Assembly: GCA_031291905.1 (NCBI GenBank)
Contig: JARLIC010000030.1
Span: 1-23,092, forward strand
Direction of reading: 5' to 3'
Length of the DNA: 23,092 nucleotides
Origin: Minisyncoccota bacterium
Lineage (GTDB): Bacteria; Patescibacteriota; Minisyncoccia; UBA6257; 2-01-FULL-56-20
The position numbers were made by a program, and so were the translations under genes. This document shows positions 1 to 6,541 of the stretch, in pieces. The notes beneath the pieces were generated by a model. It saw nothing but the letters and a program-made list of their open reading frames with translations. It was not told the DNA's origin and did no database searches. The first letter of the stretch is position 1, and every line of letters starts with the position of its first letter.

Positions 1-11
1 AATGATGTTTA

Positions 12-527
12 ATGAATGGGATGAAAAAGATTTTAATCTCCCGAGCAGGCATATTGACTTGGCAAGGTAGGGAATATCAATGCTCGTTGGGCGCGGGCGG
101 AATCATAAAGCACAAAATGGAAGGTGATCGAGCGACGCCGGCGGGGTGCTTTCCGCTTCGATATATCTGGCATCGCGCAGACAGGATCCCCAAAATTGAG
201 ACCGAACTACCCCTAAAAGCACTTGGACCAAATAATGCTTGGTGCGACGATCCGAATGATTCTTCTTACAATCAACCCGTCGAGCTTCCCTATCGAGCAA
301 GCACGGAACACCTTTGGCGAGACGATAACATCTATGACGTGATCGTCGTCTTGGGGTATAATGACAACCCGGTGATTCCCGGCAAAGGGAGTGCGATTTT
401 TATGCATGTTGCCCGGAAGAATTATTCACCGACCGATGGTTGTGTCGCGCTTGCACTCGATGATCTCCTTGAAATTCTTGGGGCAGTTAAAAAAGAGGAT
501 GTTATTTGTATCAAGAGCGATGAATAA
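12..527 (+). CDS. YkuD-family L,D-transpeptidase (COG3786-like)
   Basis: 171 aa. The protein looks like the YkuD-type L,D-transpeptidase branch typified by COG3786, enzymes that cross-link peptidoglycan or attach partners to it through a catalytic cysteine. Visible family signatures are EGDRATPAG (residues 38-45), WCDDPND (77-83), an LGYNDNPVIPGKGSAIF segment (114-130) and the catalytic block with His132 and Cys144 in HVARKNYSPTDGC. The Ser/Thr usually two residues before the catalytic Cys is Thr141-Asp142-Gly143 here. No signal peptide or membrane segment is visible, so export is unexplained. An in-frame stop at 3-5 limits the start to the ATG at 12 or 21; neither has a strong SD site. The gene faces the minus-strand gene at 575-961. 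Family call is firm; substrate and location are not shown. Confidence 0.85.
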   Translation: MNGMKKILISRAGILTWQGREYQCSLGAGGIIKHKMEGDRATPAGCFPLRYIWHRADRIPKIETELPLKALGPNNAWCDDPNDSSYNQPVELPYRASTEHLWRDDNIYDVIVVLGYNDNPVIPGKGSAIFMHVARKNYSPTDGCVALALDDLLEILGAVKKEDVICIKSDE

Positions 528-553
528 GAAAATCCCCGCACTTTTGCGCGGGG
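524..553 (-). terminator. Intrinsic terminator for the minus-strand gene at 575-961
   Basis: A 6-bp CCCCGC/GCGGGG stem (534-539 with 548-553) is followed, read on the minus strand, by a T-rich tract (TTTTCTTATT over 533-524). It lies 21 nt past the stop of the minus-strand gene. Read on the plus strand the hairpin has no T tract, so it is a weaker stop for the L,D-transpeptidase gene. Confidence 0.7.
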
Positions 554-574
554 CTACAATTGGGAATATGACTT

Positions 575-961
575 TTAGTGATGCGGGATCCTCGCTCTGC
601 TCAGCTGCTCTTTGTTGAACGCCTGCGTGGCGAGGAACACGTCCTCATAGCTGTTCGCCGGGATGGGTTCCACCCAAAAGAAGTGAGCTCCCTTGAGCGG
701 GTGACTGAACGCACGGAGAAGCGGCCGCCGCTTTTCCAGCTCATCCACCGTCGATGGCGGAACGTATACATAAAGGCCATCCCCTTCTGCGCGAAGGGCC
801 TTTTTGCCGCCGCCCGCCGGAACTTCGGCAAAGCTGAACGGGGGAAGCTCGCTCCAGATCTCACAGAGAATCACTTCGTTTTTTCTTTTGGGCGGAATCG
901 AGGACATCTCCTCTTTGCTCACCCCATAGATGACATATTTCCTTGATAATTGTTGGCCCAT
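575..961 (-). CDS. Hypothetical protein, 128 aa
   Basis: I do not recognise this protein. It is a soluble, mixed alpha/beta-looking sequence with no signal peptide or membrane segment; a Pro/Lys-rich stretch IPPKRKNEVIL follows the first 20 residues, and a Gly-Lys patch (PAGGGKKALRAEGDG) sits near residues 48-62. It is called real over the competing plus-strand frames because it has a complete expression unit: a promoter with TTGACT (1020-1015), a 17-bp spacer and TAAAAT (997-992), an SD GAAGGAGAG about 6-9 nt before the ATG, and an intrinsic terminator 21 nt past its stop. Its promoter is interlocked with that of the divergent gene at 1057, so the two are probably regulated together. No function is proposed. 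Confidence 0.75.
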   Translation of the reverse strand: MGQQLSRKYVIYGVSKEEMSSIPPKRKNEVILCEIWSELPPFSFAEVPAGGGKKALRAEGDGLYVYVPPSTVDELEKRRPLLRAFSHPLKGAHFFWVEPIPANSYEDVFLATQAFNKEQLSRARIPHH

Positions 962-991
962 TGGGCACTCTCCTTCTTCAACGCTGTCCGC

Positions 992-1020
992 ATTTTACAT
1001 CTTGACGGCGATATAGTCAA
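992..1020 (-). promoter_or_regulatory. Sigma70-type promoter of the 128-aa gene
   Basis: On the minus strand TTGACT (1020-1015) and TAAAAT (997-992) are separated by exactly 17 bp. The predicted start near 985 gives a leader of about 24 nt carrying the SD of the gene at 961. The element overlaps the opposing promoter at 1002-1030. Confidence 0.75.
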
Positions 1021-1030
1021 ATGCTATTAT
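1002..1030 (+). promoter_or_regulatory. Sigma70-type promoter with extended -10, for the 228-aa gene
   Basis: TTGACG (1002-1007), 17-bp spacer, TATTAT (1025-1030), with TGC just before the -10 making an extended -10 box. The predicted start near 1037 gives a leader of about 20 nt with the SD AAAGGAGAG (1046-1054). This also rules out the in-frame ATG at 1021, which lies inside the promoter, as the translation start. Confidence 0.8.
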
Positions 1031-1056
1031 ATGCACTGCATTTCAAAAGGAGAGAA

Positions 1057-1743
1057 ATGGACGCTCAAATCGATTTTGCTTCGGCCGTCGTCTGTGGATT
1101 TGACGGGGACTTCGTCGGGAACGAACACCGCATCATGCACCGTTGGCCGATCGTCAGGACCGCCGCCGGAACCATCGTCAGGCTCTTCGAAGGGGAAGAA
1201 CCGAGGTGCCTCCCCGAGGGAGAGGATGCGATCCCTCTCTACGGCTCGCGGGTGGTGAGCGAGAAGCCGATCGTTCATTCGCCGGGATATTCACTGGCGG
1301 TGATGGGGAATAAATATCTTTCGCATCTTCGCTTTCTCACAACGATTCTTCCATCCTTTTGGATCGACCTCGGATCTTTTTCCATTACACCGGAAGGGTT
1401 CGCCATCAAATCCATCGCTATCGAGGAATACGGGCGGTTACGCATCACCATCACCCACGCCGCGCAGGCCGTATTCGACAGTGAACTCGTGCTTCGTCGC
1501 GCAAAATACGTGAGCGAGGCCATGAAGCACGCCATGTATGTCCTCAGCGGCACCCACAACGAACACGATCAAGGAATGCTCGATTACCGCGTCCGCCAGC
1601 TCGTTTTTTTGAAACTTGCCGGGCACGCGGAGTTTTTCGAGACAAATGTCGCGCTCGCCGCCGCCGATCCGGAGCATGGCCTTTCCGCCGCCGATGTCCG
1701 AGCCATTGTCGCTATAAAGATCGAAGCGGCACGGCGCAAATGA
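1057..1743 (+). CDS. Hypothetical protein, 228 aa
   Basis: I do not recognise this protein. It is soluble, without signal peptide or membrane helices; the C-terminal third is Ala-rich and helical (a run of AAADPEHGLSAADV near the end) and finishes in a basic EAARRK tail. The start at 1057 (MDAQIDF) is chosen because an SD AAAGGAGAG ends a few bases before it and the predicted transcript begins near 1037; the longer version from 1021 would start inside the promoter. The gene has its own promoter and a strong terminator at 1767-1800, so it is a single-gene transcription unit, divergent from the 128-aa gene. Both genes use SD sites, unlike most genes to the right. Function unknown. Confidence 0.8.
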   Translation: MDAQIDFASAVVCGFDGDFVGNEHRIMHRWPIVRTAAGTIVRLFEGEEPRCLPEGEDAIPLYGSRVVSEKPIVHSPGYSLAVMGNKYLSHLRFLTTILPSFWIDLGSFSITPEGFAIKSIAIEEYGRLRITITHAAQAVFDSELVLRRAKYVSEAMKHAMYVLSGTHNEHDQGMLDYRVRQLVFLKLAGHAEFFETNVALAAADPEHGLSAADVRAIVAIKIEAARRK

Positions 1744-1766
1744 CCTCCTTTTACAGCTGATAGTTC

Positions 1767-1800
1767 GCGCGCCCAACCATACGGGCGCGCTTTTTATTAT
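1767..1800 (+). terminator. Intrinsic terminator after the 228-aa gene
   Basis: An 8-bp perfect GC stem, GCGCGCCC (1767-1774) with GGGCGCGC (1783-1790), an 8-nt loop, then TTTTTATTAT. It lies 23 nt past the stop codon. Confidence 0.9.
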
Positions 1801-2086
1801 TCAAATACCGCCCCAAAACGAACAAAGGGCAAGCCCTTGATTCAATAGAATAATGGGATTGCCCTTGAGATAGGATAAGAAACAGCATGGTGTTTTCGAG
1901 CACCAAGGAATGCGGCAAAATTGCCGGATAAAGACCGCCATAGGCGGGTTGAATTGATATGAACTTCTAAAAGGCCTACTCCCAGTATAGCAAAATCCCA
2001 CTGGTTGGCCAGTGGGACCCTGTGGATAACTTCTTAATAAGTCTTTTTTATTGCCGGATTGCCGAATGGGGCAAACCCCGGAAAAC
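1801..2086. other. Non-coding, hairpin-rich convergent intergenic region
   Basis: There is no convincing gene. The stretch holds several inverted repeats: AAGGGCAA and TTGCCCTT bracketing about 1827-1867, TGGTG/CACCA around 1890-1905, CGGCAA/TTGCCG near 1912-1926, CCGCC/GGCGG at 1935-1947, and a 9-bp perfect stem at 1996-2017. A minus-strand extended -10 (TGCTATACT, 1992-1984) could start a leftward transcript through these hairpins. A consensus DnaA-box-like 9-mer (TTATCCACA on the minus strand) is at 2029-2021, and two TTGCCG copies lie at 2051-2064. A 66-codon minus-strand frame here looks like chance. Confidence 0.5.
1990..2017 (-). terminator. Likely intrinsic terminator of the nusA-hppA-clpP operon
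   Basis: Perfect 9-bp stem TCCCACTGG/CCAGTGGGA (1996-2004 with 2009-2017) with a 4-nt loop. On the minus strand it is followed by TTTTGC, a short T tract. It lies about 70 nt past the clpP stop and is the first strong hairpin downstream of that gene. Confidence 0.6.
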
Positions 2087-2716
2087 CTAGGATTTCTTGA
2101 TGATCTCGTCGATCACCCCGTAAGCCTTCGCCTCCTCGGCGGAAAGCCAGAAGTCCCGCTCGGTATCCTTCTCGATCTTCGCGAGCGACTGCCCCGTGTG
2201 CTTCGCGAGCACCTGGTTCAGGCGCTGCTTCGTCTTCAGGATCTGCCGCGCCGAGATCTCGATCTCCGTTGCCTGCCCGCCGATCGAGTCCACCGCCACC
2301 TGGTGGAGGAGGATCTCCGAATTCGGCAACACGAACCGCTTTCCTTTTTTGCCCGACGCGAGCAAAAACGCCCCCATCGAGGCCGCAATACCGACGCACA
2401 TCGTCGATACGTCCGGCTTCACATACTGCATTGTGTCGTAGATCGCCATGCCCGCCGTCACCGACCCCCCGGGGCTGTTGATGTACAGCTTGATGTCTTT
2501 TTTGGGGTCCTCGTGCTCAAGGAAAAGGAGCTGGGCGATCACCGTGTTCGCCATCCCGTCGCTCACCGGCCCACCCAGGAAGATGATGCGCTCCTTAAGG
2601 AGACGTGAATAGATGTCGTATGCCCGCTCGCCATTACTCGTCTTCTCGATGACCGTCGGAATGAGGTACTGTGAGTATTCCTCATCGCCCCGCGATGCTT
2701 TTTTGTAGTTGGTCAT
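2087..2716 (-). CDS. clpP: ATP-dependent Clp protease proteolytic subunit ClpP
   Basis: 209 aa, normal ClpP length. ClpP forms a double-ring barrel of serine proteases in the cytoplasm that degrades proteins fed in by ClpX or ClpC/A-type unfoldases. The catalytic triad is visible as Ser113 (GIAASMGAF), His138 (PNSEILLHQ) and Asp188 (DTERD), and the oxyanion/strand motif YINSPGGSV is at 78-86. The Ser-to-His spacing (25) matches E. coli ClpP; the His-to-Asp spacing is one residue longer because the loop after His138 reads HQVAVDSIGGQAT where the family usually has HQPLGGAQGQAT. It is the last gene of the minus-strand set, 43 nt after hppA. No SD is visible; the upstream bases are AT-rich, so it may have an additional start of its own. 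No unfoldase gene is in the window. Confidence 0.96.
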   Translation of the reverse strand: MTNYKKASRGDEEYSQYLIPTVIEKTSNGERAYDIYSRLLKERIIFLGGPVSDGMANTVIAQLLFLEHEDPKKDIKLYINSPGGSVTAGMAIYDTMQYVKPDVSTMCVGIAASMGAFLLASGKKGKRFVLPNSEILLHQVAVDSIGGQATEIEISARQILKTKQRLNQVLAKHTGQSLAKIEKDTERDFWLSAEEAKAYGVIDEIIKKS

Positions 2717-2759
2717 AATAATAGTGTTGATTATTATTCGAGCCGAAGAAGACCGTTGC

Positions 2760-4733
2760 TTAGTGGAGGAATTTCACAATCAGAAGCGCGATGATGTTCA
2801 CCACTTTGATAAGCGGGTTGATCGCCGGGCCGGTAGTGTCCTTGTACGGATCCCCGACCGTATCTCCCGTAACCGCCGCTTTATGCGCCTCGGAACCCTT
2901 GCCGCCGAAGTTCCCGTCCTCTATATACTTCTTCGCGTTGTCCCATGCCGCGCCGCCCGCCGTCATCGACATGGCCATGAACAGGCCTCCCACAATGACG
3001 CCGATCAGCAATCCTCCCAATGCTTCCGCGCCGAGCAGGAATCCCACCGCCAACACGCCGACGATCGGCACGAGCGCCGGGACAATCATCTCTTTGATCG
3101 CCGCCTTGGTCACGATGTCGACCGCCTTTCCGTATTCCGGCTTTGCGGTCCCCTCCATGATGCCTTTGATCTCGCGGAATTGGCGGCGGATCTCATCCAC
3201 CACCGCGCCCGCCGCGCGGCCCACGGAACGGAGCGTCAGCGACGCGAAGAAATAGACCATCGCCGCACCGAGCAGAAGCCCTACGAGTACATACTGGTTG
3301 CTCAGATCGAATATTACATTCTTGACCTCGCTCGCATAGCTCGAGAAGAGCACGAGTGCCGCAAGCCCCGCGGATGCGATCGCGTATCCTTTTGTGATCG
3401 CCTTCGTGGTGTTCCCCACCGCATCGAGCGAGTCGGTGATCTTGCGGACCTCTTCCGGCTGCTTCGTCATCTCCGCGATGCCGCCGGCATTGTCGGTGAT
3501 CGGCCCGAACGAATCGATCGAGACGATGATACCCGCGACGGAGAGCATTGCAACCGATGCGATCGCCACGCCGTAGATCCCGTCGAGCGCAAAGCTCGCC
3601 AGAATACCGAGCGCGATCACGAATGCCGGAAGCAGGGTGGATTCCATTCCCACCGCGAGACCCATGATGATGTTGGTGCCGTGTCCCGACTTCGATGCTT
3701 CGGCGATGGACTTCACCGGACGGAACTTCTTCGCGGTGTAGTAATCGGTGATCACCACCATGAGCGCGGTCACTGCGAGGCCAATGAGCGACGAAAGGAA
3801 AATGTTCAGATAGTTGTCGCCGAACACGTACATGGAGATAAAATAGAATCCCACCGCCGCAAGGATGAGCGAAGCGGCCATCCCCTTATAGAGCGCTCCC
3901 ATGATGGAGCCGTTCTTACCGAGGCGCACAAAGAACGTACCGAGAATGGAGGCGATGATCGAAACCCCGCCAAGAAGCAACGGGAATCCGACCGTGCCGG
4001 AGATCGCCGTGGTGAGCGAGCCGAGCAGGATGCCCGCAGTGAGCGTCACCGCATACGTCTCGAAGAGGTCGGCCGCCATACCGGCGCAATCGCCGACGTT
4101 GTCGCCGACGTTGTCCGCAATGACTCCCGGATTCCGCGGATCGTCCTCCGGAATGTTCGCTTCAACCTTACCGACAAGGTCGGTGCCCACATCCGCCGCC
4201 TTTGTATAGATGCCTCCGCCAAGACGCGCAAAGATCGATATCAAGCTCGCGCCGAACCCGAGGCCGATGAGCGTCTCTATATCCCCGCCCGAGATGAACC
4301 ATGTTCCGGCGACGGCGAGAAGTCCGAGTGCCGTCACTAAAAGTCCCGTGACCGAACCCGCGCGGAACGCGAGCGAGAGCGCCGGCGACAAACCTTTCTT
4401 CGCCGCCTCCGCGGTCTTCGCGTTTGCGCGCACTGCCACGTTCATACCGATATAGCCGGTGAGTGCGGAAATAAAGCCGCCCACCAGGAACGCGACCGCG
4501 ACCGGCCACCCGAGCGTCGGCCAGATGATCGCCGCAAGCACGATCGCCACCACCGCGACCGTCTTATATTGCCGGTTGAGATATGCCATCGATCCTTCCT
4601 GGATCGCTTTCGATATCTCCATCATTTTTGCATCGCCCGGCGCCTGCTTCCTGAGCCAAAGAACGAGGACCGCACTGTAGACGATCGCCAAGGCGATCGG
4701 CGTGAAGATAAACAGATATGAGATAAGTGACAT
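2760..4733 (-). CDS. hppA: Membrane-bound proton-pumping pyrophosphatase
   Basis: 657 aa, strongly hydrophobic with about 16 membrane segments. The enzyme hydrolyses cytoplasmic pyrophosphate and pumps H+ (Na+ in some members) across the membrane. Family motifs are intact: GGGIYTKAADVGTDLVGKVE (172-191), DDPRNPGVIADNVGDNVGD (197-215) and the C-terminal GDTVGDPYKDTTGPAINPLIK (623-643). The segment GNTTKAITKG (440-449) carries Lys444 and Thr447, the combination known to make this family K+-independent (K+-dependent members have Ala and Gly there), so a K+-independent H+ pump is inferred. The ATG lies 17 nt after the nusA stop without an SD; a TATAAA (4755-4750) overlapping the nusA stop might give an extra internal promoter. 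It suits an organism with limited ATP-generating pathways. Confidence 0.96.
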   Translation of the reverse strand: MSLISYLFIFTPIALAIVYSAVLVLWLRKQAPGDAKMMEISKAIQEGSMAYLNRQYKTVAVVAIVLAAIIWPTLGWPVAVAFLVGGFISALTGYIGMNVAVRANAKTAEAAKKGLSPALSLAFRAGSVTGLLVTALGLLAVAGTWFISGGDIETLIGLGFGASLISIFARLGGGIYTKAADVGTDLVGKVEANIPEDDPRNPGVIADNVGDNVGDCAGMAADLFETYAVTLTAGILLGSLTTAISGTVGFPLLLGGVSIIASILGTFFVRLGKNGSIMGALYKGMAASLILAAVGFYFISMYVFGDNYLNIFLSSLIGLAVTALMVVITDYYTAKKFRPVKSIAEASKSGHGTNIIMGLAVGMESTLLPAFVIALGILASFALDGIYGVAIASVAMLSVAGIIVSIDSFGPITDNAGGIAEMTKQPEEVRKITDSLDAVGNTTKAITKGYAIASAGLAALVLFSSYASEVKNVIFDLSNQYVLVGLLLGAAMVYFFASLTLRSVGRAAGAVVDEIRRQFREIKGIMEGTAKPEYGKAVDIVTKAAIKEMIVPALVPIVGVLAVGFLLGAEALGGLLIGVIVGGLFMAMSMTAGGAAWDNAKKYIEDGNFGGKGSEAHKAAVTGDTVGDPYKDTTGPAINPLIKVVNIIALLIVKFLH

Positions 4734-4750
4734 GGTTGTGTTTTGAAATT

Positions 4751-6007
4751 TTATACCGCGATATCCTCTTTCTCGTCGTCATCCTGCGCCGGGATCTGGT
4801 CGGAGCCGCTTTCGGCATCGACAAGTCCGGCAATCCCCCCTTCCTGGACCTCTTCGGGATTCGCCTGCGAACGCACATCGATCTTCCATCCCGTAAGCTT
4901 CGCCGCAAGACGCACGTTCTGTCCTCCTTTTCCGATCGCCAGACTCAGCTGGTTCTCCGGAACATATGCGCGCGCTTCGCGCCGCGGCAGGATCTCCACC
5001 TTTTCGACCTTCGCGGGTGAGAGTGCATTCGCGATGAACTTCTCCGGATCGTCGGACCACTCGGCGATGTCGATCTTCTCGTTCCCAAGTTCGTTGTTCA
5101 CCGCCATCACGCGCGTACCCCGCTGTCCGACCAGTGCGCCGACCGGGTCCACGCCATCGGCCTTCGACACCGCCGCGATCTTCGTCCGGTTGCCCGGCTC
5201 GCGCGCGATCGCTTTGATCTCGATGCTATCCTCCATAAGCTCAGGCACCTCCATGCGGAAAAGTTCTATGACGAAGCGCGGATGGGAGCGGGAAAGAATG
5301 ATGCCCGGCAAGCGCGTATCCTCCTGCACCGCGAGCACCAGGAACCGAAGCCTCTCCCCTGCCCGATAGTGCTCGCTGGGGATCGACTCGTTCGCGAACA
5401 TGACGCCGATCGTCCTTCCGAGGTCGATGAAAATATTTCCGCGCTCGAAACGCTGGATGACGCCGCTCACGATCTGACCTTCCTTGCCGCGCCATTCGCT
5501 CAAAATGGAATCGCGCTCCGACTCGCGGAGTTTTTGCAGAATGACCTGCTTCGCCGTTTGCGCGGCGATCCTTCCAAACTCCTCATAGGTCTCGAGCGGG
5601 AACGCGACCTCCTCGTTGACCTGCGCTTCGGGATTCACTTTCTTCGCTTCCTCCAAAGTGATATGCCTCTCCGGATTGAAGCGTGGAAGCTTCTGCTCGT
5701 CGTCATCGTTCTGCTCCTGATTCTGAACTTCCGTTTTCTCTCCGGTCGCCGCGCCATCCTCCTCACCCTCCCCTTCCTCAACGAACCGCACCGTCGTCTC
5801 GTCAACCACGGTCTTCACCTGCCAAAAATGCAACTCTCCGGTCTTTTGATCGAGTTTGCATTTTACCGTCTCGCCGCGCTCGCCGTATTCCCTCTTGTAT
5901 GCCGCGGCGATCGACGACTCGATCACATCCAAAACCTGATCGGGCTCAAGCCCTTTTTCATCCGCGACCTGCTTCAACGCCTTGGTCAGTTCTTTTATGT
6001 TAAGCAT
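4751..6007 (-). CDS. nusA: Transcription termination/antitermination factor NusA
   Basis: 418 aa. NusA binds RNA polymerase and nascent RNA and tunes pausing, intrinsic termination and antitermination. Domain order: N-terminal RNAP-binding domain (1-about 172) interrupted by an acidic, Gln-rich insert at about 77-106; S1 domain (about 176-241, GQIVSGVIQRFERGNIFIDLG); KH1 (about 242-315, with DPVGALVGQRGTRV) and KH2 (about 316-380, with AIGKGGQNVRLAAKL). There are no C-terminal acidic AR repeats as in E. coli; the protein ends in a short acidic tail (400-418). The gene has a near-consensus promoter, and an intrinsic terminator sits between that promoter and the ATG, suggesting autoregulation. 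No SD precedes the ATG. It probably heads an operon with hppA and clpP. The usual partner genes rimP and infB are not adjacent here. Confidence 0.97.
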   Translation of the reverse strand: MLNIKELTKALKQVADEKGLEPDQVLDVIESSIAAAYKREYGERGETVKCKLDQKTGELHFWQVKTVVDETTVRFVEEGEGEEDGAATGEKTEVQNQEQNDDDEQKLPRFNPERHITLEEAKKVNPEAQVNEEVAFPLETYEEFGRIAAQTAKQVILQKLRESERDSILSEWRGKEGQIVSGVIQRFERGNIFIDLGRTIGVMFANESIPSEHYRAGERLRFLVLAVQEDTRLPGIILSRSHPRFVIELFRMEVPELMEDSIEIKAIAREPGNRTKIAAVSKADGVDPVGALVGQRGTRVMAVNNELGNEKIDIAEWSDDPEKFIANALSPAKVEKVEILPRREARAYVPENQLSLAIGKGGQNVRLAAKLTGWKIDVRSQANPEEVQEGGIAGLVDAESGSDQIPAQDDDEKEDIAV

Positions 6008-6031
6008 TTGATTTTTGTTTTCCCGTTTTTT

Positions 6032-6056
6032 AAAAAAGACCGCTTCAAGCGGTCTT
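6032..6056 (-). terminator. Intrinsic terminator within the nusA leader (putative attenuator)
   Basis: Perfect 8-9-bp stem AAGACCGCT/AGCGGTCTT over 6036-6056 with a very short loop, followed on the minus strand by a TTTTTT tract (6037-6032). It lies downstream of the nusA promoter and about 25 nt before the nusA ATG, so every nusA transcript must pass it. It would also end transcripts from yraN. Confidence 0.85.
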
Positions 6057-6069
6057 CCATTACCTCTCT

Positions 6070-6098
6070 ACTATATTTCCAAAAGGGTGCCTTGTCAA
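6070..6098 (-). promoter_or_regulatory. Near-consensus sigma70 promoter of nusA
   Basis: On the minus strand TTGACA (6098-6093), 17-bp spacer, TATAGT (6075-6070). The -35 is perfect and the -10 has one mismatch. The predicted start near 6063 gives a leader of about 56 nt that contains the terminator at 6032-6056 and no upstream ORF. Confidence 0.85.
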
Positions 6099-6138
6099 GA
6101 AGGTTTCGCTACCGATCGTGCGCCCGCCACCACCCGGG

Positions 6139-6525
6139 TCAGACATTTTTATAGTGATGAAGGCTATATCTGTCATCCTCTTTTATGGTGATCGCTATGA
6201 GGTCTATCCTCCACCCCGTTTCTTCATTTATGAGATGCCGATGGCGGTCTGCGAACTTCCAACAGGCACGAGAAATCCGTCTTACCTTCTGTTGTGTCAA
6301 ATGATCTTCCGGCATAAATCCATAAAACTCGGGTCCGGTCATACCGTTTGGCATCACCGCGGTTTTTACCTCAAAGAAGATCAAGGTCCCGTCCTTACCC
6401 ATTGCAATTATATCTATTTCGTCGAATCCCTCCTTGAGGTTTCGATTGATGACTTTATATCCATTTTTAATTAAATACCTTACTGCGATATTCTCCCCTA
6501 AAATTCCGATGGTTTTCGTGTCCAT
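6139..6525 (-). CDS. yraN: YraN/UPF0102-family nuclease-like protein
   Basis: 128 aa, typical length of UPF0102 (YraN), a small family with a restriction-endonuclease-like (Holliday-junction-resolvase-like) fold of poorly known role. The conserved pattern is present: GENIAVRYLIKNGYKVINRN (10-29), then DEIDII (35-40) and FFEVKT (50-55), so the PD-(D/E)xK-type residues are Asp38, Glu52 and Lys54, with Glu11 also conserved in the family. The usual GEID is DEID here. The gene starts at the edge of the AT-rich repeat region and has no SD; a CATTAT lies 5 nt before the ATG. Its codons are visibly more AT-rich than those of nusA or hppA. It lies upstream of the nusA promoter and its transcripts should stop at the nusA-leader terminator. 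Confidence 0.88.
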   Translation of the reverse strand: MDTKTIGILGENIAVRYLIKNGYKVINRNLKEGFDEIDIIAMGKDGTLIFFEVKTAVMPNGMTGPEFYGFMPEDHLTQQKVRRISRACWKFADRHRHLINEETGWRIDLIAITIKEDDRYSLHHYKNV

Positions 6526-6541
6526 TATTAATAATGATGTA

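Noticed and set aside
578..946. A plus-strand 122-codon frame competing with the minus-strand gene at 575-961.
   Set aside because: The minus-strand frame has promoter, SD and terminator; the plus frame has none.
1801..2001. A 66-codon minus-strand frame in the hairpin-rich intergenic region.
   Set aside because: It starts with GTG inside a terminator stem, has no SD, and its codons run through several inverted repeats; it is better read as non-coding.
2021..2029. A consensus DnaA-box 9-mer as evidence for an origin.
   Set aside because: It is a single box between convergent genes with no cluster; chance occurrence is plausible.
4046..4231. Small minus-strand frame inside hppA.
   Set aside because: It is a second frame of the same strand within a conserved gene, with no SD or codon signal of its own.
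2709..4340. A 543-codon plus-strand open frame opposite hppA.
   Set aside because: It is the antisense of a strongly conserved pyrophosphatase; its product is a His/Arg/Asp-rich sequence typical of shadow frames in GC-rich DNA.
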